This document shows positions 28,771 through 40,875 of a stretch of 64,000 bases of DNA, piece by piece. The stretch's first letter is position 1, and each line of letters begins with the position of its first letter. Made by a program: the position numbers and the translations under genes. Below the pieces are notes generated by a model. The model ran no database searches, had not been told where the DNA came from, and saw only the letters and a program-made list of their open reading frames with translations. The stretch lies in the NCBI RefSeq assembly GCF_042242105.1, contig NC_092014.1, positions 2,284,874 to 2,348,873 on the forward strand, in the 5' to 3' direction. This stretch comes from Pempheris klunzingeri (taxonomy: Eukaryota > Chordata > Actinopteri > Acropomatiformes > Pempheridae).

Positions 28771-30099
28771 TGTATGTGTGATAGGAAAAAAAAATAATAA
28801 TCACACAATAGTACAGTTTCTTGTGACACTGAGACAGAAGTGTTTAATGTCCTAACTTGAACTGATTCTTTCTGGTAGTTTTGTCTTGCTAAAGCCAGAA
28901 CAGGCAATGTGGCTGAAACCATAATAGTATCACAAGTTTATGAAGAGACTTTTGGAGCATACATATCACAATATGGCAAATGTATTCAAAATCACATCTA
29001 CAATAGTCAAAAGTAGATCCAAACAGTGTTTCACTGGTATGATTTACATAACATAAAACCCTTAAAGTGTGTAAACAAAGAACTAACGTATCTTATTTTA
29101 TATTCATCTTTCTAGAGTCATTAATTGGGACAACTGATCTGTGAACAATATGATTCTGCTAAAAGTCAATCCCTGCTTCCTGAAACACAAATAAATAGTG
29201 TTTCATTTTAATATAGTGCATCTCTTCTCCTTACCTCACTGATAATCTCTTACTCTCACGTTTTGTTTATATTTGCGCTCTATATATTTTCACTCTTTTC
29301 TACTTTGCTGCACAAACGTGTCCCTGGGGATAACTGATGCGCTTGTCTTATCTTATGTAAATCATTTTGCACATGTAAATGTGTTTGAAGGGTGCTATAA
29401 AAACCGCCGTGCATGCACGACTTTTCCTGTTCGGTCTCAAAACGCCACGATATTTCATAAATAACTGCCTTGCAATACATCACACATGACAGACCCGCCT
29501 GTGTGATGCTAGCCATGGTGAGATAACCTTTTGTGTCCCACCCCGGCTGATATTTTACACCGACTCTAACAACAAAACATGCTTTTATTTGATTGCAAAC
29601 TGCCTTTTTTTTTTGTCTCACAGCACTCCCCCATCCCATACTGATTCGCCTTTCCTGCAAAATCCACCACATCATGGCTAATTATCACACATATATATCG
29701 ATATGAGAGGTGCAAGAGTGAGAATATAAGGAGCTGAACACGCTCTGGTGGCACACTGGCCATGTTCCCCTCACACATGCACCATCAAGGCTGCAGAACA
29801 AATGTGAGCCCCCCCCCCCCAATGACAACAAAAACAATGGCTGACAGCAGCAGCCGTTGTGTATCTCAGACGCCGGTTCAGAGCTGCGGCCCTCGGTACC
29901 ACAAACACCCCCCTTCCCCTCCCCTCCCGTGCGGTCCTCTCCCTCCACTAACTGCCCCTGATTTATTGGCCATGATCGGGTCCTGCACCGCACACAAACA
30001 AACAAACAAATACCGAAACAACAGCTTTTGTTTCAAGGGCGTGTGGTGTCATTATCTGTTACATAACAACATCCGCCTGGCGCGCTCCGTTATGTTTTA

Positions 30100-30835
30100 A
30101 TGGGCGAGACGCGAATAACCGCCTGGCAGCGACTCCTGCGCCGGGTTTGGTGGCTGTTTGGCGGAAGCTAAAACAGCGGGTGTGAGGCAGCAGGGTCGGC
30201 GGAGACGGTTGTGTAAGAGCCGGGCTGGCTGGCCTGTGATGGCTCGGATGGAGGATGCGAGCTAGCTAAAGGATGCTAGCGGTGGGGGGGGGGAGGAGGG
30301 AGGGAGGGAGGGAGGGTTGATGCTACTGCTAATGTTAGCCGGCTAGCTAGCATAGCATAGCATAGCATAGCAAGCAGGCTAACTGACAGCCAGTTTGACG
30401 TTGTGTTATTTTCATGCGTGTGATGAAACATCTCCGCGGTTTATCACGCGTTTTATTCGGAAATGTCGGGCTGAGCTTGACGTTTTTAAGGGAAGGGAGT
30501 AAGGAGGGAGGGGATGAGAGCAAGGGGGGAGAAACGGGGAGGTTGTTGTGTGTGTGTGTGTGTGTGTGTGTTGGGGGGTGGTGTCGTTTATCACGCAGAA
30601 GGGCCGAGGCCAGACGGACGGTACCGTTATCATGACCGGCCCTCCCCTCTCCCCTCTCCCCTCTCCCTCCGACAGCAGCATCCCGGCGCCGCATCCCTGC
30701 CAGACTGGCGGATGACGAAGCAGCAGCAGCAGCAGCAGCAGCCCCGCTAACGGCAGCTAGCTTAGCATGCTAACACCCTCCGCTCCCACCCGCTCCGGGC
30801 TGCGAGACAAACCCGCTCCCCCCTAAAAAAAAAAA

Positions 30836-30866
<31 letters not shown>

Positions 30867-31490
30867 CAAAAACGACGACCCACAACCCGCGCTTCCTCCC
30901 TCCATCCCTCCTCCGCTCCTTATTCCCACAAACAACCCCCCACTCCCACCCGCGACACGTTATGGCGTATTACAACAAAATATTTCACCTGGTAGTCGAA
31001 GAATGATAGGGATGCCCCCCTCCTCCTCCTCCTCTTCTTCCACCTCCTCCACCACCACCACCACCACCACCTCCTCCCTCCTCCTCCTCCTCCTCCTCCT
31101 CCTCTATGGGCACTGGAGCATCCGACGGAGTAACGTCCCTCAGCGCTGAAAACAGGAGGAGGACAGCGATGGATCCATAGCCGCTGAAGCCGTGTCCAGA
31201 CCGAGGGAGCCGAAGAGACGAGGCTTTTTCTCCTTTTTCTTTTTTCTTCCTCTGTGTGTGTGTGTGTGAGAGTCCCAGACAGACGGACAGACAGACAGAG
31301 AGGGAGAGACTGCGGCGGCAGGCAGGCAGGCAGGCAGGCAGACACACGGACGGACGGACGGACAGACCCGCTCGGCTCCTGCTCCCTCCGCAGCTCCGCC
31401 AGGAAACCTTCGCTCGGCTCCGCGTCGGCGCGTCACGTTCAGCCGGATCTGACTGGGAGGACTCCTGCTGCCTTCACGGGCCGTCGGAAA
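30100..31490 (-). promoter_or_regulatory. akt3: CpG-rich block, probable akt3 promoter and non-coding first exon
   Basis: The sequence becomes GC- and CpG-dense (CGGCGGAGACGG, GCGCCGCATCCC, CGGCTCCGCGTCGGCGCG) with short GC tandem repeats, in contrast to the AT-rich flanks. It includes a CAG array (30721-30742), a CCT/CCA array (31020-31105) and GGCA/GGAC tetranucleotide arrays (31318-31360). A CpG island 4-5 kb upstream of the akt3 start-codon exon is the natural promoter candidate. The exact transcription start and donor were not determined. A divergent gene starting here is possible but none is seen. Confidence 0.5.
30721..30742. repeat. CAG trinucleotide array
   Basis: Seven CAG units in the CpG-rich block, with CGCATCCC on one side and CCCCGC on the other. 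In the akt3 sense strand it reads CTG. If the first exon covers it, this would be a 5' UTR CTG repeat. Confidence 0.85.
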
Positions 31491-31503
31491 TATGGCAGCT
31501 CCA

Positions 31504-31546
<43 letters not shown>

Positions 31547-31559
31547 TATAAACTGCATC

Positions 31560-31965
31560 TTTTAAAAGTTACCACATCATTTCTAACCCAACATTACAAT
31601 ACATACTTCTCATACTTCTTTATTTTATTTTATTTTCACACTGCAGCGTAAAATGTATGTACTGGTTTTTCTGACTGGTGCAATAATTCACCCATTCTAC
31701 TACAGTGCAGTCTCTCTCTGTTATATTCTACTTATACAGGCACCTGTTGTTGCACTTATCTTTGCACTTTGCACCCCCAGTGTGGGACGAATAAATCTCA
31801 TCTTATAGTGTATATTGCATTTACCTTTATTTTACTTATTTACTTGTTGATCTGGTACTTACCACATTTTTTTTGGCTTATTTGTTTGTATTCATGGTCA
31901 CTTTAACTTTCTATGCTGCTACTGGAACACCAGAGTTTCCCCCCCAGGGATCAATAAAGTATTTC
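31560..31965 (+). mobile_element. Two successive LINE-like 3' tails
   Basis: The first tail ends CCCAGTGTGGGACGAATAAA, then TCTCATCTTATA near 31806. The second ends CCCAGGGATCAATAAAGTAT, then TTCTATCTATA near 31972. Both are characteristic ends of fish L2/CR1-like LINEs. They carry no reverse transcriptase. Confidence 0.5.
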
Positions 31966-33089
31966 TATCTATACAACCATCACACTACAGTCCAGTCACA
32001 ACATGTGTGCATAATAGCAGAGCCCAGTGAATCAGAGTTCAGAGAATATTTCCACCAGAGTTGCAACATTTAGTCCATTAATCAATTAGTTGATTGAGTG
32101 AAAACTTAATGACGATGAACTGGAATCGACCGATCGCTCAAATCTTTTTGATTTGCTGGTTTTCTTGGTTATGCATAAAGAATAAATTCAGTATTTGTGG
32201 GGGGGTTTGGACATTTAATGAGGTCTGTGTGATACTGTGATTTATCAAGTCCAGTAGAGTCATCAGGTGATTAATCAGTTAGGTGATTGACAAAAAAAAC
32301 TAATTGGCAATTAGTTTAAAAACTGAAACTGATATTTAAAGCAAACATGCCACAAATGTGATTGTTCCAGACGTCAAATTTGCTGCTTTTCTTTGTGTTG
32401 TACTAGAATAAATTCGATATTTGGGGGGTTTTGGACTATTTGTCGGTCAAACTAAGACATTTAATGAGGTCAGTGAGCAATAAAGACATTACATAAAGAA
32501 ATGTAATAAAGTCAGAATAATAATCAGCAACAAGTGATATCACAAGTGACTATCATCTCTGGAGTGAATGTGTTTAGTAACAGCGATGGACCCAGAAGGT
32601 CTCTATCAAACCTGTAAGTCACTTTTATTGTTATTGTCAATTAATCTGACAATTATTTTCTCAATTCGCTGAATTAAATTTGGACGTTTTGTCCGACCGA
32701 CAGTCAAAAACCTAAAAGATGTTCAATCTACTGTCACATAGTAGAAATAAAAACAGCAAATATTCACATTTGAGAAGCTGAAACTGATTATTTGGCATTA
32801 ATGCCTGAAAAAGTTAGTATTTAAAGAAAAGAAAAGCATTCAAAGTATTTTTCTTTTACTTTCACAATCCTGTAAAAACCTTTTCAAACACCAAACCGCT
32901 TCAGTGCTCGGCCCCTAAAACTAAACCTAAATATGATTTGTGACACGAAGCCAACTGTGCTGTCCAGGAATAAACCGAGTTGAGGATTTAAAAAATGCAC
33001 GGGGATAAAATAAACGAGATAAAAAGAGATTTCCAGAAGTGGGTCAGAAGGTCACGAGTCCAACACGTGTTCCTGTCTGCTGTCTGGAA

Positions 33090-33092
33090 TTA

Positions 33093-33156
<64 letters not shown>

Positions 33157-33158
33157 CA
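33090..33158. repeat. TTA trinucleotide microsatellite
   Basis: About 22 ATT/TTA units in intergenic sequence; poly-Tyr and poly-Leu frames over it are artefacts. Confidence 0.9.
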
Positions 33159-34009
33159 AATGAAGATTTCTGCTTTGAGTCGGAGGAGAACATCAGAGCT
33201 TTTTTTAATCGATGTGTTCACACGGTCTGAAACTATTGATTGTTATTATCAGTTCTCTGAATTCTTTTTCTTAGATTCAGTTTAAGCTCCAGAAAAAGTA
33301 AAACTTTGATTAATTATTTGATTTGATTAATTTGAATTGATTCATTGAGTAGCCAATAGAATGTCCCATCACCTCCCAGGGCCAGAGGGGATTTAATGAA
33401 ATTATTTGACAAACAGTGAAAATAAACACACGTTTATTTCTTTACAATAATATAAAAGAGAGCAAAGAAACAATTTGAGAAGCTTTTTGGTTCGTTTTTC
33501 TCTTAAAACGAACCAAAACAATCAATCAGTTGTTCAAATAGTTTGTCGATCGGTTTTCTGTTAATCGTCTAATTGATAAATAATCATTTGAGCTCCACGT
33601 TTTGAGTCTGTATGAAGGAATATTAGTGCTAAACATTAAAAAAAATAATTATAAAAATGTCACGAAATCTCAAATTGAACTTAAACTTAACTTTAAAAAA
33701 ATAAATTTTCATGATTTTATTCTTATTATCAAAATTACGACTTGATTAATATTTGTTCTTGAAACAAAATGACTTTATTCTCATAATATTATGTGGCCCT
33801 AATTAAAGCTGCAGGCGGTGGATTTAAATAAAATCCTGCTCCTCTGATTTATTTTATTCTTGTGTTTACTGAAATCTGACTTCACTCTCAACATCTTGAA
33901 ACACAAGAAAACCTCCTCTAATGTAACTGTGTGCTGCTGACGCTCCACACCAGGAAGTGGGACTTTACGGGGAGTAAGTGAACGCAGCATCTCTCTCCTC
34001 ATGGCATCC

Positions 34010-34690
34010 AGAGCTTTTGTTGGTCCCCAGCTTTTGTTCTCCCTCCCTCCCCCCCTTTCTCTCTATGTCTCCCTCTCTCTGTGTGTCTCTCTCTCTCTCT
34101 CTGTCTCCCCACCTCTCTCCCTCTCTGTGTCTCCCTCTCTCTCTCTCTGTCTCCCCACCTCTCTCCCTCTCTGTGTCTCCCTCCCTCTCTCTCTGTCTCC
34201 CCACCTCTCTCCCTCTGTCTCCCTCTCTCCCTCTCTCTCTGTCTCCCCACCTCTCTCCCTCTGTCTCCCTCTCTCTCTCTTTCTCTGTGTCTCTCCCCCT
34301 CTCACACCCTCTCTCCCCCTCTCTGTCTCCCTCCTTCTCCCCCTCTCCCTCTCTCACCCTCTACCACCCTCACACCCTCTCTCACCCTCTCCCCCCCCTC
34401 CCTCTCTCTCCCCCTCTCACCCCACTCTCCCTCCCACCCCCTCCCTCTCTCACCCCACTCTCCCTCTCCCCCCCTCCTCTCCCCCTCTCTCACACCCTCT
34501 CTCTCCCTCTCTCACCCCACTCCTCCCCCCCATCCTCAGCAGTGACCCTCATATATACATTTTTTCCCACAGACTTTCATACTTTTATTAATCTACTTAC
34601 CTAAATGTACACCACCCTCCCTCCCTCCCTCTCTCTCCTCTCTCTCCTCCCTCTCCTCCCTCCCTCCCTCCCTCCCTCCCTCCCTCCCTC
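34010..34690. repeat. CT-rich (CTCTCC/CCTCTGTCTC) tract
   Basis: A near-continuous pyrimidine stretch with higher-order repeats of about 50 bp (CTCTCTGTCTCCCCACCTCT recurs at least five times between 34095 and 34260). It yields long Ser/Pro/Leu or Arg/Glu/Gly frames on both strands that are not credible proteins. Confidence 0.85.
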
Positions 34691-36039
34691 CCCAGCCTTC
34701 CTGTGAATGGATGCTTTGTTTGAGGATCCTGGTCCCAGTGTGGCTGCAGGCCCTCACAGACCGGACTAGTGCTGCTGCTGCTGCTGCATTAATCAATTAC
34801 AGTCTGTGAAATAACAATTCAGTCCCAACTCTGTGGATGTTGTTCGGAGGTGTCTGCCCACCGGCAGCACATGGCAAATATTGGCCCACACGCAAAATAA
34901 TACAAAACAAAAGAAAAAGATCAAAAAATGGGATTCAACAACATCCAGCTTCAGCGTCACGGATCAAATCATTTACTTGATGCAGTTTCACACTTAACAG
35001 AGGTTTATTAACTGTTTTCTGGTTTTATTTCTTCTAATGTGGGTTTTCAGTGAGTTCATCAGACAAAATAAACACTTTAAAGAGATCTCATGCCCTGTAT
35101 GTTTATTATATATATAATATAAATATTAATATATATAACACTTTATGTAAAAAGTCTGAATCCACAGAAACAACCTCTAACGCTGATTACACATGACACT
35201 CATGTACAGACACAGGTAACACAGTACTTTACTGATGCTATAATTATGAATGCATTAATGTGTCACATTATGGCTGGTACAGGTAGGGCTCAGTTTATTT
35301 ACTGCAGGGTATTTTATGTTTTGGATTAATGAGATTAATCTGCAAAGTCACCAGTAACTAAAAGCGGTCAAATAAATGTGTTGGAAAGTAAAAAGTACAG
35401 TTTTTACCTCCTCAAAGCTGCAAGACGTGTTTAATTAATTCCTATTAACTATATAACACTTAACACATTTAATCTAACGTTACTTACTGCTTTCTCTTAC
35501 TTACTTATTTGTTTTGTTTTATTCTGAGGGAGAAGTCATCATCATGCATGAGTGTAATGACGATAAAGTCTATTCTAATCTATTCTATAAAACACATTGA
35601 AGAACAGGATCCATCTTGCACACATGTGCCAAGTTTACTCCATAAAAACAAACAACAGAAAAATGAATTAAACACTAAACATCACAGTGAGAAATACAAC
35701 GTGTTGCACTCTTTTCCCAAAAGAAAAGTTTTTTTTACTACCACTGGACAAGAATGATAATAGAAATAATAATAATGATGATAATAACCAAAGGAAGAAG
35801 AAGAAGAAACTATATTTTTCCTCTTTACAACAGAGAAATGAGATATGATGAACATAAAAACATTAAAAACATGAATGTAACATGAGATGGAAAATAAAAA
35901 CAAATGTGAAAATGGATTAACTGTCACTAAAACAACCACAACAATAAAGATAGATAATAATAATAATAGTAATAATAGTAGAATCCATACAATCAAGTAA
36001 AACAACATTTTAAATGCTGCTTCAGTTTGATCAGTGTGA

Positions 36040-36041
<2 letters not shown>

Positions 36042-36102
<61 letters not shown>
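36042..36102. repeat. TG microsatellite
   Basis: About 30 uninterrupted TG units in intergenic sequence. Confidence 0.95.
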
Positions 36103-37735
36103 CACCATGGTTACCAGTGTCAGTTTGCAGTGTTGGGTTTCTCCGTCCTGGACCTCCTGCAGCGACGCTCATCTGCCGAGGCTGATTCAGGAAGAGGACG
36201 GGACGCCGGTGGTGAAGAAATAAGGAGCTGAAGCTTCAAGCACAGGTTAAATCCTCTAAATCTGACTCCAGGTCAGCGGTGAAGGGGCTGCAGGTAAGAC
36301 AGCTGCTGGGACCATGTTTGAACAGCAGAAATTACAAATGACTCCATAGAAACGTCTTCTTTAAAGACAAAACAAGCTCATTACCATCACACATCCAGAT
36401 AAGTGCACTGAGGCTTTACAGGAGGGTCTAGTTGTTTTAAACTCAGTGTTTCTAGTATTTAAATTGGAGTAAAGCTGACGGCTCATTTTCATTTTCTGGA
36501 CTTGAACTCATCTCAGTTGTACATTTTCTTTTACCTGCTGCTGGATTCTTAATTCTTTTAATTCTACGTTTTCTGCATGAGGAGCATAACATGACTGGAT
36601 ATCTAAAATGTGGCCAGCAGCCTCTAGAGGCCACAGCCCTCATTACACACACACACACACACACACACACTCTCACACACACTCACACACACTCATACAC
36701 TCATACAACATACGGAAATAAAGCAGGAACATGTAACAAGAACACAGGAGATGAACACGAGGAGAGGACGACCTGAGAGGACGAAGGATCGGGGCAGGTG
36801 CAGGTGAGTTAGGCAGAACAGGGCGACTACAAAATAAAACAGGAAGCACCGACGGGAGAAAACACAACATAAACAGGGAACCTGAGAACCAAAGTAATCA
36901 CTCAGAGTCCTGAGATCCCCAGAGAGAGAAGAACAGGAGCAGATCACGACAGATTATTTATTAGTAAAGCCTTATAACTAGTTCACCGGTGGATGTAACT
37001 AAGTTCTGCACTCAAGTTAAGACTTTAACTTGTACTTAACCTTAATCTTTTCTTCTTATGCCACTTTCTGCCTCTCCTCCGCTGCATTGTGAAGCTTTAG
37101 CTACTTCACAAATTCAGATTTTTGCACGTCCCAACATGCACACGGTTTATGCAAAGTACAGCTGGAACAATTCATCGATCAGAAAAGTGAATTGGCAGCT
37201 TTTCCTTTGCATGATTTTAATAATTCAAACGTATTTTTAAATCGTTTTCTGTTCTGTGGATACTGGGAAAGAGTCGCTTTGGGCTCACTGTGATGACTTT
37301 TCTCACTATTTTCACCACCAAACAATCAATCAGTGGATTGATGGAGAAAATAATCAGCAGTTGAATCCAAAATGAAAAATAATCAGCAGCTGCAGTCTGA
37401 TAATAAATAATGAAGTAAAATCCTGCTTTTCCATCAATGATACAGAATAATAATCTAATTTATTACTCTTTAATTTATCAATTACCTTTAATAGTGTAAC
37501 CACATTTTCCTCATGACACTTTTATTGTAGTAACTTTTACTTTTACTTACTACAAAGTACTTTTACAATGTTTGTTTTTTAGTATTTTTACATTTTAGTA
37601 CTTTTATTGCAGTAAAGGAAGTGAATACTTTACAGACAGGTGAAAAGGTCAAGAGGTTTATTGACGATGTTGTTTTCTCCACATGTGAAAATATAGAGGT
37701 TACTTTGCTGCTTCATGTATTGATCAGATAGATAT

Positions 37736-37963
37736 TTAGTACAGAGCTCTTGCACACGGACATCCGGCTCTGTTCATCCGCAGGACTTGAGCTGCTGTGA
37801 GCTTGGACTCGCTCAGCACCTCTTTGGACCTGGTCTTGATGTGGACTTTGCCTCGGCACTGATGGCAGGATCTGGTGTCGCTCTGCGGCTGCATGAGTTC
37901 AGAGAGCTGGACGGACCGACCACGTTCGCACCAAAGTGAGTGGGCAGCATCGGCGACCGAAAC
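37736..37963 (-). CDS. Terminal coding exon of an unidentified gene
   Basis: The minus strand has an acceptor (GTCCTCCAG) followed by an open frame of 75 codons ending TAA. It is GC-richer than its surroundings, and a minus-strand AATAAA follows at 37657-37662, about 75 nt after the stop. The encoded sequence starts VSVADAAHSLWCERGRSVQL, contains SCHQCRGKVHIKTRS and NRAGCPCARALY, and has a Cys-x2-Cys plus Cys-x-Cys that could bind zinc. Read as phase 0, it could join a minus-strand stretch at about 39916-39950 that reads TERSLDAKLLL before a GTAAGC donor. I do not recognise the protein. A weak resemblance of CHQCR to the CDCA7 zinc-finger start is too short to use. It lacks an internal start long enough to appear as a normal ORF. 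Confidence 0.45.
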   Translation of the reverse strand, partial: VSVADAAHSLWCERGRSVQLSELMQPQSDTRSCHQCRGKVHIKTRSKEVLSESKLTAAQVLRMNRAGCPCARALY

Positions 37964-38267
37964 CTGGAGGACTTTATTAAAGATATTATGTTAATGCACT
38001 GATACCACTTTCAAAACTAAACTATGCTACAATTAAATAAAATTAATTGCACATTCTTTATGTCTTCATTTAAAAAGGGTTGTCTCATGTTGAGTACAAC
38101 ATTTCAATCAATACAGTGCCAATCCAGCATCAGTAAAGCCCCCAAACTTTTCATGAATTAGTTGTTTAATAACACATCAGTTATTACTATTTCTCTTTAA
38201 ATTTGAGGTTTATTTCAACAGAGAAACCCCACAGAAACCCCAAGTCTCATTTGCACTGATGCCCTGG

Positions 38268-38516
38268 TTACAAGCATAATAACATGTCCATGAAAACATA
38301 CAATATACAATCTAGAGTCAAATTGGCTCCTTCCAATGAGGAATCAGATGTATAAAGCGCTGTATCATCTGCATAAAAACGCACCTCACAGCCATTACAT
38401 TGAGGGACATTGAGGCAAAGTATGTACTTTGACCCCTCAAAGACCAGACCTAAGCAAAGTAAAAATGCTAATATACAACACTGTGAAATACTCTTTTGCA
38501 AGTAAAAGTCCTGCAT
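38268..38516 (-). mobile_element. LINE reverse-transcriptase fragment
   Basis: The minus-strand translation includes EVRFYADDTALYTSDSS, the F/Y-A-D-D catalytic motif and following region of non-LTR reverse transcriptases. Upstream LNVPQCNGCEV matches the usual spacing. The fragment is only about 80 codons with no intact flanks, so it is a truncated LINE relic. Confidence 0.7.
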
Positions 38517-38869
38517 TGATTGTGCAGGTAAAATCAGGAAGGTCTAAAACGATGATGTGGTGTGTTTTCTGAGCGATGGAGACCTCATACACCTTTTTAT
38601 TCTTCTCCTGTTCCAGGCCATCTCGTCTGGGGAGAGACGTTAACGGATTATATCCAGGACAGCTGGGCAGAGTCCATGTTGTCCACTCAAAGGATTGTGG
38701 GTAATTTAATGTGTGGGTGCTGTATGTGGACCTGTGCTCAGTCTGCTAAATGTCTGAAGTTGTGCACTGTGTGTGCAAAGATATTGAACTTTTGTGACCA
38801 TTATTATTGTGATTATTATTTCTATAAGTCTCATTTTTATCTTAAAAAACATAAATTAACTTTGAATCA

Positions 38870-39075
38870 TTACTTGAATCATTAACTGTACAATAATTCT
38901 CATCCCACTCCACCTCACCCTGTTGTTTCTACCACTGTATATATTATATTCTGCTATTTAATTTTCTATTTCTTTAACTGTGTGCTTTTTGTCTGTCCCC
39001 TTGAGCTGCTGTAACAGCAAATTTTCCCCACTGAGGGATCAATAAACAATATCTTATCTTATCTTATCTTAAAAT
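38870..39075 (+). mobile_element. LINE-like 3' tail (L2/CR1 type)
   Basis: TTGAGCTGCTGTAACAGCAA and CCACTGAGGGATCAATAAAC are followed by ATCTTATCTTATCTTATCTT, the classical fish L2-like terminus with terminal tandem repeats. It is in opposite orientation to the RT fragment at 38268-38516, so it belongs to another copy. Confidence 0.65.
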
Positions 39076-39739
39076 CAGTCATTGCAGAGATAGATAAAAT
39101 GTGGTAATCTGCATGAACGCATGAATCTTCTCTGAAGATAACACCAATTTCTGACATCAGACTCATAATTAGATTTATTACCATGTAAGTTTTCACATTA
39201 GAAGGAATTTACTTTGGCATATTGGTGCATAATCAAGAAAGATAAATATAAAATATAACAATATAAAACTGGGATACATATATATTACAATACAGAATAT
39301 AAAAAAAGGTAATAAAATGTGCAATAGTATATCTGTGTTTTAAAAAAGGAAGAGTTAGATAAGCAATAACAGGTGCTCATATATTGAATAGTCCGATATT
39401 GCAGAGATAAGTCAAAAATAATAAAAAAAACATAAACAAATCTTCAAGGGGAAAGACAAGGCAAAGTTATCTGTATTGTACATTTCATACCCAAAGTGCT
39501 TTACAGAGCAAAGAAACATGAGAAACACATGATAAAAAACAACAATAGGAAGCGAACTAAAGCAGATAGAGTAGAAAGAGAAGCAAACACAAAAAGTAAA
39601 AAGAATATAAATGTTAAAAACAAACAAAAGCACACAGATTAAAGACAATAATACAATAATGCGATAGGTGTAATTCTAATAACAATCCCAATGTCCTAAA
39701 TAGATAAATAAGATAAAATACTGTGTCTCTCAACATGTT

Positions 39740-39955
39740 GCAGCGATGTTGGTCACAGAAGAAGATCTCAGTCCGTCCACGAGTCTCTTCAGCCTCCAAA
39801 CCCTCCGTGTGAAAACTACTGGCAGAGTTTTGACGTCCGCACCCTGAGAGCGCTGAGCGTCCTCCGCCACGGCCCCGTTGTCCCGGAGCAGCGCCCCCCT
39901 CAGACGGCTTACCAGGAGCAGTTTGGCGTCCAGGCTCCTCTCTGTCCTCAGTAGT
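39740..39955. other. GC-rich block with coding-like frames on both strands
   Basis: A CpG-containing island of about 215 bp lies in AT-rich surroundings. Minus strand: a frame containing SLDAKLLLVSRLRGALLRDN and RVWRLKRLVDGL ends TGA; a GTAAGC donor inside it could splice after AKLLL. Plus strand: a frame containing ENYWQSFDVRTLRALSVLRH ends TAG. One of them is probably an exon or a fossil exon. The minus-strand donor and its phase match to 37963 favour the minus strand, but I cannot decide. Confidence 0.3.
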
Positions 39956-40639
39956 CAAACACAGTCTGTGGAAACATTTCAGGACTCCTCATAACCTCTT
40001 GTCCTCTTGTGGCTAAATGATGCAACTTCAGCACAAAACCAACCACCATGAAACTGCAAAAACAAATGTTAACACTCACTATATGCAGTTTGAGTGTAAA
40101 TGCAGAATGTTTGGACCAGAACTTCTTTTAGTTTAGTGGAAAAAATAGTTCAGGGTGGATTTATATAGAATCACATAAAGATTAATTTGACTTTAAAAGC
40201 TTGTGAAATGATGTCCAAAATATAATTTGAGCACACAGACTGAGTCTTTACGTGACATGAACACAACAATTACTGATTGAATGGGAAAATAATTAGCAGA
40301 CATAGTGAGAATAAGTGATAGTTGCAGCTCAACAACTGTCTTTAAGGGGAGATGTCAGTGTGGAACTTCCTCCTGATGATACAGACGTGAAACCAGGTGA
40401 GGTAAGTGGAGGTACACATTTGTGGAGGTGTTGTATTGTTTGCATGCTCACGTCTTCATCTGTGACATGGGAAAGCTTTAACAGAGCACCTGTGCAGGTG
40501 TGTTTGTCCCTGCCTGAACAAAGAGCTGCAGTGTTCGGGGATGAATGTGACGAACAGCGTGAGTCTGCAGAATGAGACAGCGAACAGGTCCGACAGCCTG
40601 AGGGGGGAAATAAAACAAACAGGTACATGTGGTGGAGGA

Positions 40640-40800
40640 AGTACTCAGATCTATTTTATTAAATGCAAAGATACTCAGACGACACTGTGAAAGAACTCTG
40701 ATTCAAAAAGTCCTGCATTTAAAATGTTATCTAAGTAAAAGTATGTGAGTCTAATGAGGAAACTGTAGTTAGAAAAGTACTTGGAGCAGAAAGTGTCTCC
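40640..40800 (+). mobile_element. Dispersed GTGGAGGAAGTACTCAGAT repeat
   Basis: It begins GTGGAGGAAGTACTCAGATC and includes AAAAAGTCCTGCATTTAAAA and AAGTAAAAGTA. These are hallmarks of a very abundant teleost dispersed repeat, here diverged. Shorter fragments with AGTAAAAGTCCTGCATT are at about 38455-38540, 58015-58075 and 61650-61710. Confidence 0.5.
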
Positions 40801-40843
40801 TGTGCCTGTTGTACTATTATATATTCTATCATTCGGTTATTAT

Positions 40844-40875
<32 letters not shown>

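Larger units (their letters stand above)
26010..30050 (-). other. akt3 5' intron sequence without recognised exons
   Basis: This lies between the akt3 start-codon exon and the CpG-rich block that probably holds its first exon. I see no coding exon on either strand. It contains a pyrimidine-rich tract (26380-27450), foldback copy G, and otherwise AT-rich unique-looking sequence. The frames open over 26.2-27.2 kb are translations of the CT tract. Confidence 0.5.
31970..37640. other. Gene-free, repeat-rich spacer
   Basis: No exon supported. It contains AATTAATCG-type dispersed repeats (32060-32480, 33290-33570 and 37160-37410), a TTA array (33090-33158), a CT-rich tract (34010-34700) and dinucleotide arrays (36042-36102, 36643-36670). 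The 32160-32230 and 32385-32475 segments are diverged copies of each other (AATAAATTC.GTATTTG.GGGGG). Open frames here are simple-repeat translations. Confidence 0.5.

Noticed and set aside
33965..34604. Arg/Glu/Gly- and Ser/Pro/Leu-rich frames on both strands
   Set aside because: Low-complexity translations of the CT-rich tract. Several frames are open at once, which is expected for such sequence.
38268..38516. Minus-strand 82-codon frame as a host gene
   Set aside because: The FYADDT motif identifies a reverse-transcriptase fragment from a truncated LINE.
40329..40628. Possible exons on either strand (a GAG|GTAAGT donor at about 40396; a Cys/Ser-rich minus frame)
   Set aside because: The plus-strand candidate starts inside a dispersed repeat (GATAGTTGCAGCTC) and neither frame resembles a protein. 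There is no supporting acceptor-donor pair.
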